NCBI RefSeq assembly: GCF_002019595.1
Contig: NZ_KV917369.1
Coordinates: 2,380,417 to 2,444,416 of the forward strand
Reading direction: 5' to 3'
Length of the DNA stretch: 64,000 bases
DNA from: Priestia abyssalis
GTDB lineage: Bacteria; Bacillota; Bacilli; Bacillales; Bacillaceae_H
Both the position numbers and the translations under genes were made by a program. Below, one piece after another: positions 59,581 through 64,000 of this stretch. The notes below the pieces were generated by a model. The model saw only the letters and a list, made by a program, of their open reading frames with translations, made no database searches and was not told where the DNA came from. The stretch's first letter is position 1. Each line of letters opens with the position of its first letter.

Positions 59581-59594
59581 CAGCATGCTTTTTT
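59566..59594 (+). terminator. Terminator overlapping the stop of the deacetylase
   Basis: AAAAGCATG (59566-59574) and CATGCTTTT (59584-59592), followed by more T. The stop TAA lies in the loop. Confidence 0.85.
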
Positions 59595-59808
59595 GCTTGT
59601 TACACATAATGATTTTGCAGGTTTCAGAGCGATTGAAATAGGAAAACAAAAGGATAGAGATCGTTTGAAATAGTTGTGAAAAAAAATGAAACCTTTTAAT
59701 TAGGACAAACGTAATAGTAAAAGAAGAAACAGAATGTCCTCTTCAACGGATAAGAATACCAAACTAAACACACTAAATCATATAGCTTTTAAGGAGGAAT
59801 TTTAAAAA

Positions 59809-60252
59809 ATGAAAAAATTAATGACAGCAGTTTTGGCGGCGGCTATTGCCTTTACACCAGTAGGCGGAGTCGTTTTCCATGAAGAAGCAAGCGTGGTAAG
59901 TGCTAAATCATACAAATCAGGTAAAAAATCTTTTAATCTAAACAATAACAGCTCATCCACTAATCAGCAAAAAGATACGCAAACAAATAGTTTCAGTAAA
60001 AAAACAACAAAAGATTCAACGAAAACGGCTGCTAAACCGAAAACAGGCGGCATCATGAAAGGTCTTCTTTTTGGTGGTCTTGCAGGACTAATGCTTGGCG
60101 GACTATTAGCGAATCTTGGCGGGTTAGGTGCCATTATTGGCTTGCTTATCAACGTATTGGCCGTAGTCGTGTTGATTTCAGTCATTCGTAAAATTTTTAC
60201 TCATTTTAAAAAGAAACGTGAAGAAGAAAAGATGAATCCATGGAGAAGCTAA
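59809..60252 (+). CDS. Membrane-anchored or secreted protein with Gly-rich hydrophobic tail (147 aa)
   Basis: A signal-like N-terminus (KLMTAVLAAAIAFTPVGGVV) is followed by a Ser/Thr/Lys-rich low-complexity stretch (about 33-80), then a Gly/Leu-rich hydrophobic part (GGLAGLMLGGLLANLGGLGA, then IIGLLINVLAVVVLISVI) and a basic tail (KKKREEEKMNPWRS). The pattern is like the N-terminal half of some Tim44-like proteins of Bacillaceae. I cannot name it. AAGGAGGAAT precedes the ATG. It overlaps the next gene by 13 nt. Confidence 0.75.
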   Translation: MKKLMTAVLAAAIAFTPVGGVVFHEEASVVSAKSYKSGKKSFNLNNNSSSTNQQKDTQTNSFSKKTTKDSTKTAAKPKTGGIMKGLLFGGLAGLMLGGLLANLGGLGAIIGLLINVLAVVVLISVIRKIFTHFKKKREEEKMNPWRS

Positions 60253-60539
60253 AAATTTTAGAGCAAGACATCATTAATGCACTTTGTTTATACGTAGCCG
60301 ATAAAAAACAAGTATCGCCGCAAGAAGTGGAAATTGAATTAATGTATGACGATGATTACGGGTTTTCGGCGGAGTCACATGTTAACGGGCGATCACAAAT
60401 ATTGATTACGGCCAACATGATTGAAGCTCTTCGTCTTTGGCTGGATGTCCAACTGGGAATCGACCCGTTTGGAGCGGGACTGGAGCTAGTTTTGGATGAT
60501 CATGAAGGTATTATCGCTTACGCGCGGGTTAAACGATAA
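60240..60539 (+). CDS. YxcD-like (DUF2653) protein
   Basis: The 99-residue protein (EQDIINALCLYVADKKQVSP, QEVEIELMYDDDYGFSAESH, then IEALRLWLDVQLGIDPFGAG) matches the DUF2653/YxcD pattern of small Bacillus proteins with acidic patches. The function is unknown. The ATG lies inside the end of the previous gene (13-nt overlap), so the two are translationally coupled. Confidence 0.85.
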   Translation: MEKLKILEQDIINALCLYVADKKQVSPQEVEIELMYDDDYGFSAESHVNGRSQILITANMIEALRLWLDVQLGIDPFGAGLELVLDDHEGIIAYARVKR

Positions 60540-60599
60540 AAAACGGGAGACATCGTATATATAGTAAATATTTATACTAAAACTTCATAATATTTAACT

Positions 60600-60635
60600 A
60601 AAACAGTTCCTTTTAGCATTAAAAGGAACTGTTTT
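60600..60635 (+). terminator. Terminator of the YxcD pair
   Basis: AAAACAGTTCCTTTTA (60600-60615) and TAAAAGGAACTGTTTT (60620-60635), a perfect 16-bp stem with a 4-nt loop. Confidence 0.93.
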
Positions 60636-60790
60636 TTATTCCATCAATAAATGAAATATAGAGCAAAATATATACGAAATACGATTATTATTTGTTATAT
60701 GATTTGAATAATAAACCTCGCCTTTTTATTAGGCTCTGTTAAACGCTGCTGTTGATTTTTTTGTTCAACTACGGGGAGTTGAAAGGCATT

Positions 60791-61435
60791 CTATATTGAA
60801 TGGTTTCTATCTTTATCGTAATTTGGTGATGTACTAGAGTGTGTTAATATGCGGTCTAATACTTTTTCAGTAAATGGCATAAAGTAATTAAGTATTAGCC
60901 CCCCTAAACAAACGGTTAATAAAGTTCCAACGCCAATTGGTCCATTTAAAATCTTTGCCATTATCAAGAATACGAGGTAAATGAATGTTCTCGAAAAAAG
61001 TATATTTGTTCTAGTTAATTCTTGTATGATTAATGTTAATCGGTCAACTGGAATCGGTGCAAAATTTGTGTGTAAATATGTTGCGGTTCCTAATCCTATA
61101 ACGACTAAGCCGATTCCAAAACAAACAACTTTGCTGTACCATAGTTCAGGTGTTATCAAATTGTGCAATAAAAAAAGCCACATATCAATACCAATACCCG
61201 TTATAAATGCTGTTAACAGCCCCAAAACTTCTGGTCTTTGTCTTTTTAAAAATGAATTACAACCTATCAATATTAAAGCTATTATGATTTCCCAACTTCC
61301 CACAGTAAGCCCCACATTTATGGACAGTCCTACCAAAAGTGCATCAAAAGGTGAAGTTCCAAGATCTGATTGTATAGTGAAAGAAATACCAAGGGTTAAT
61401 AGTAAAATTCCTAATACATAAAAAACATATTTCAC
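60791..61435 (-). CDS. YitT/YyaS/YczE-family membrane protein
   Basis: About 214 residues with five membrane helices. GILLLTLGISFTIQSDLGTS and PFDALLVGLSINVGLTVGSW are the hallmark of the family, and GLGTATYLHTNFAPIPVDRL is also typical. The function is unknown (a transporter-like protein). GTG 61435 has AAGAGGTCGAG upstream; ATG at 61456 has no site and touches the operator. It is divergent from a MarR gene; in B. subtilis a yyaS gene also sits near a MarR-type gene. The operator at 61458 lies between the two genes. Confidence 0.85.
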   Translation of the reverse strand: MKYVFYVLGILLLTLGISFTIQSDLGTSPFDALLVGLSINVGLTVGSWEIIIALILIGCNSFLKRQRPEVLGLLTAFITGIGIDMWLFLLHNLITPELWYSKVVCFGIGLVVIGLGTATYLHTNFAPIPVDRLTLIIQELTRTNILFSRTFIYLVFLIMAKILNGPIGVGTLLTVCLGGLILNYFMPFTEKVLDRILTHSSTSPNYDKDRNHSI

Positions 61436-61457
61436 TTTACTCGACCTCTTCATCATT

Positions 61458-61483
61458 AATTTTGTTGCAAATACAACAAAATT
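61458..61483. promoter_or_regulatory. MarR operator candidate 1
   Basis: AATTTTGTTG-CAAATA-CAACAAAATT, a perfect 10-bp dyad. The core TTGCNNNTACAA is shared with candidate 2 and is similar to MarR-family sites. Confidence 0.7.
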
Positions 61484-61504
61484 AGGTTAAATTTAATATA
61501 TACC

Positions 61505-61530
61505 ATTTTTATTGCATTTACAACAAAAAT
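61505..61530. promoter_or_regulatory. MarR operator candidate 2
   Basis: ATTTTTATTG-CATTTA-CAACAAAAAT, dyad with one mismatch. It lies 20 bp upstream of the MarR start codon; both candidates together cover the divergent promoters. Confidence 0.7.
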
Positions 61531-61549
61531 ATGTACTAAGGAGTTAATT

Positions 61550-62546
<997 letters not shown>

Positions 62547-62568
62547 TTTTTTTGAAAGGTGGATTATT

Positions 62569-63186
62569 ATGTATATACCTAAACATTTTAAAATTGATAA
62601 TGAAGAAGTAATTTATGATTTTATCGAAAAGTACAGCTTTGCCACTTTATTTTCTCAGCACAATGGAGAACCTTACGCAACCCACCTTCCACTCATATTA
62701 AATAAAGGTGAAAGTGCTTTATATGGTCATTTTGCTCGCCCGAACGAACAGTGGAAGGATATGGAAACCCAGCAAGTCCTTGTGGTTTTCCAAGGTCCCC
62801 ACTGTTATATATCTCCGTCTTGGTATGAAACAACGATGGCAGTCCCTACTTGGAATTATGTGTCTATCCATTTATATGGAAAGATGGAGATTGTCGAAGA
62901 TCAAAAAGTCATATTCGATTCCTTAAATGACATGGTAAACAAATATGAAAGTCCAGATAGCTCATACAATTTAAAGGATGTAGATTCCAGATTTTTCGAA
63001 GGAATGAATAAAGGGATTGTAGCATTTAAAATAAAAATCACAAAAATTGAAGCGAAAGCTAAATTAAGCCAAAATCACCCTGTGGAACGTCAAGAATTAA
63101 TTATTAAGCGTCTAGAAAATACTACTAATCAAGATAATCTACAAGTGGCATCTCTTATGAAGAAAAATCTACAAAAATGTAAATAA
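62569..63186 (+). CDS. paiB: PaiB-family FMN-binding protein
   Basis: The 205-residue protein has [40 protein letters not shown] and [20 protein letters not shown], the signature of the PaiB family (split-barrel FMN-binding fold). It follows paiA as in other Bacilli. Its role in polyamine or stress response is not well defined. GAAAGGTGG precedes the ATG. Confidence 0.93.
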   Translation: MYIPKHFKIDNEEVIYDFIEKYSFATLFSQHNGEPYATHLPLILNKGESALYGHFARPNEQWKDMETQQVLVVFQGPHCYISPSWYETTMAVPTWNYVSIHLYGKMEIVEDQKVIFDSLNDMVNKYESPDSSYNLKDVDSRFFEGMNKGIVAFKIKITKIEAKAKLSQNHPVERQELIIKRLENTTNQDNLQVASLMKKNLQKCK

Positions 63187-63227
63187 AGGTTATTCTTTGT
63201 TGAACGGGTGCATTGAAGAAGGAAGTT

Positions 63228-63256
63228 AAAAAGCCGGTATAAAAACCGGCTTTTTT
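63228..63256 (+). terminator. Terminator of the pai genes
   Basis: AAAAAGCCGGT (63228-63238) and ACCGGCTTTTTT (63245-63256), a perfect 11-bp stem with T-run. Confidence 0.92.
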
Positions 63257-63307
63257 ATTTGATAAAAAATCAATACTATTGTTCAACAAAGCCTTTTATT
63301 AATAAGA

Positions 63308-63337
63308 TTTCGTATATGTTTTGGTACATATACGAAA
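63308..63337. repeat. Perfect 11-bp dyad
   Basis: TTTCGTATATG (63308-63318) and CATATACGAAA (63327-63337) with an 8-nt centre. It lies between paiB and the Cys-rich gene; operator or element relic. Confidence 0.5.
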
Positions 63338-63429
63338 ACCTTAAACCAGTAATATCATGGCTCAGTTGTATTCTGGTATAGATGTTACTATATATTTACG
63401 ATGTCTCTCGTTTTTTTATGTTTTATAAG

Positions 63430-63464
63430 AAAATGAGCGGATTTTTCCGCTTTTTACTCATTTT
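63430..63464. terminator. Nested hairpin
   Basis: AAAATGAG (63430-63437) and CTCATTTT (63457-63464) enclose a second small stem GCGGA / TCCGC. It is 85 bp upstream of the Cys-rich gene. The remainder of the 363-bp gap shows nothing else. Confidence 0.5.
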
Positions 63465-63549
63465 AATTGACAGCACTCTTCTTTTCTAACCATCTGCCAA
63501 ATCAACCATAAGATACTATAAGACAACTTTCATGCGAGGTGAAAAAAGA

Positions 63550-63867
63550 ATGTGTGATGAGTGCTGCAATAAAATGAAAGAGTATTGCCGGATAAAGTGC
63601 CGCGGACAAATCATTATTGGGGGATATGATGATTGTAAAGACAAACATCATAAACGTAAGCATAAGCATCATAAATGCCGCAAATGTCATAAATACCCTT
63701 GTAAATGTGAACCAACCATCATTTTTATCGATCATCATTCCTGTTGTGTAGATCGTTGCTGTTGTTGTGTCTGCTGTTGCTGCCCTAAAAAGTGTGACCC
63801 TTGCCATTCCCAGCATCCTCCCCGCCAATGTCACCATGAAAAGCAATGGTTTGAGTGGGATGAGTAA
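63550..63867 (+). CDS. Cys/His-rich protein, probably metal binding (105 aa)
   Basis: From ATG 63550 (GAGGTG upstream) the 105-residue protein has 23 Cys and 12 His. A His/Lys-rich stretch (KDKHHKRKHKHHKCRKCHK, about 30-48) is followed by a hydrophobic segment (TIIFIDHH) and a run of Cys (CCVDRCCCCVCCCCPKKC, about 65-82). Such composition suggests a metal-binding or disulfide-cross-linked spore coat protein. I do not recognise a named family. No Cys-rich repeat period is evident. A longer frame starts at 63532 but lacks a good ribosome site. Confidence 0.7.
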   Translation: MCDECCNKMKEYCRIKCRGQIIIGGYDDCKDKHHKRKHKHHKCRKCHKYPCKCEPTIIFIDHHSCCVDRCCCCVCCCCPKKCDPCHSQHPPRQCHHEKQWFEWDE

Positions 63868-63970
63868 AATTTACAGGTAATTAGAAGCTTCAAAGGTAAT
63901 AAAATCCAAGAGGCTCGTCAATAAATAGAATAACGATTCCTATATTCATGTAGAACGGAGTATATAACGG

Positions 63971-64000
63971 ATGAAAATCATCTATTTAACCATCGAGCTT
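63971..64000 (+). CDS. Start of a gene, maybe a family 4 glycosyltransferase (partial)
   Basis: ATG 63971 reads MKIIYLTIEL up to the window edge. This opening is common among GT-B glycosyltransferases (MKIxYLTxEF). GGAG lies 11 nt upstream. With only ten residues the call is a guess. Confidence 0.35.
   Translation, partial: MKIIYLTIEL

Noticed and set aside
63502..63846. Minus-strand frame of 114 residues opposite the Cys-rich gene
   Set aside because: It is hydrophobic only because it mirrors Cys/His codons; no ribosome-binding site and no family sign.

Overview
The window reads as chromosomal DNA of a Gram-positive, endospore-forming member of the Bacillaceae. Ribosome-binding sites are strong (AAGGAGG-like), the base composition is AT-leaning, and there are spore genes (GerAB-type germination protein, YjcZ-type small protein). 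Several gene groups look like Bacillus subtilis ones: ywrC-ywrD-ywrB-ywrA, amj, patA, paiA-paiB, ydjO-like, yxcD-like and ytrA-like. I cannot name the species.

Layout. 1-3.1 kb: 3' end of an ammonium transporter, a methyltransferase and a Y-family DNA polymerase. 3.1-17.5 kb: an accessory stretch with much gene decay. It holds a frameshifted hypothetical gene, an ORF that joins the front of an alcohol dehydrogenase to the tail of a GrpB-like protein, a frameshifted DUF4440 gene, a tnpB/IS605 remnant, an ECF sigma gene with a stop at codon 3, a frameshifted DUF2200 gene and an ORF-less group II intron. Between these lie intact genes: amj, an ABM-domain protein, MerR with a CPBP protease, GerAB, NAT, SDR, a DHFR-like reductase and AlkC. 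A family of GGCGC-type hairpins sits behind many of these genes, and the intron has inserted inside one of them. 17.7-21.4 kb: a GntR-regulated gene set (MFS transporter, nitrilase-family hydrolase, DUF2848) with two identical operator-like sites. 22-27.4 kb: the ywrCDBA-like set, an aberrant Nramp-like transporter, and a sigma gene truncated at an IS6-like terminus. 27.8-32.2 kb: a thioredoxin-reductase-like flavoprotein and a YtrA-type GntR with its ABC transporter. 32.3-34.8 kb: HipA-like kinase, two gene fragments, cysK. 35.4-43.3 kb: a Rex-box-flanked NADH oxidase, a MocR/EamA divergent pair, patA, a GNAT and an M48 protease fused to ankyrin repeats. 43.3-49.4 kb: dispersed repeats, FkbM methyltransferase, small proteins, a LysM-3D cell-wall protein, a DagK-like lipid kinase and a YdjO-like protein. 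49.4-55.3 kb: a sigma-54 activator and the operon it probably controls (GntP permease, 3-hydroxyisobutyrate dehydrogenase, methylmalonate-semialdehyde dehydrogenase). 55.3-64 kb: YjcZ-like, zwf, stand-alone trpB, a polysaccharide deacetylase, the YxcD pair, YitT/MarR/PaiA/PaiB, a Cys/His-rich protein and the start of a probable glycosyltransferase.

The most notable items are: (i) the ORF-less group II intron inside a hairpin terminator, (ii) the GntR-MFS-nitrilase-DUF2848 pathway of unknown substrate with its duplicated 17-bp site, (iii) the sigma-54 switch (CBS-PAS-AAA-Fis activator, upstream dyad, -24/-12 promoter, cre-like site) for a 3-hydroxy-acid pathway, (iv) the M48-ankyrin fusion and (v) the traces of deletion and IS-driven decay. 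I saw no CRISPR array, rRNA or tRNA gene and no phage. All functional calls rest on reading motifs by eye; no database search was run.
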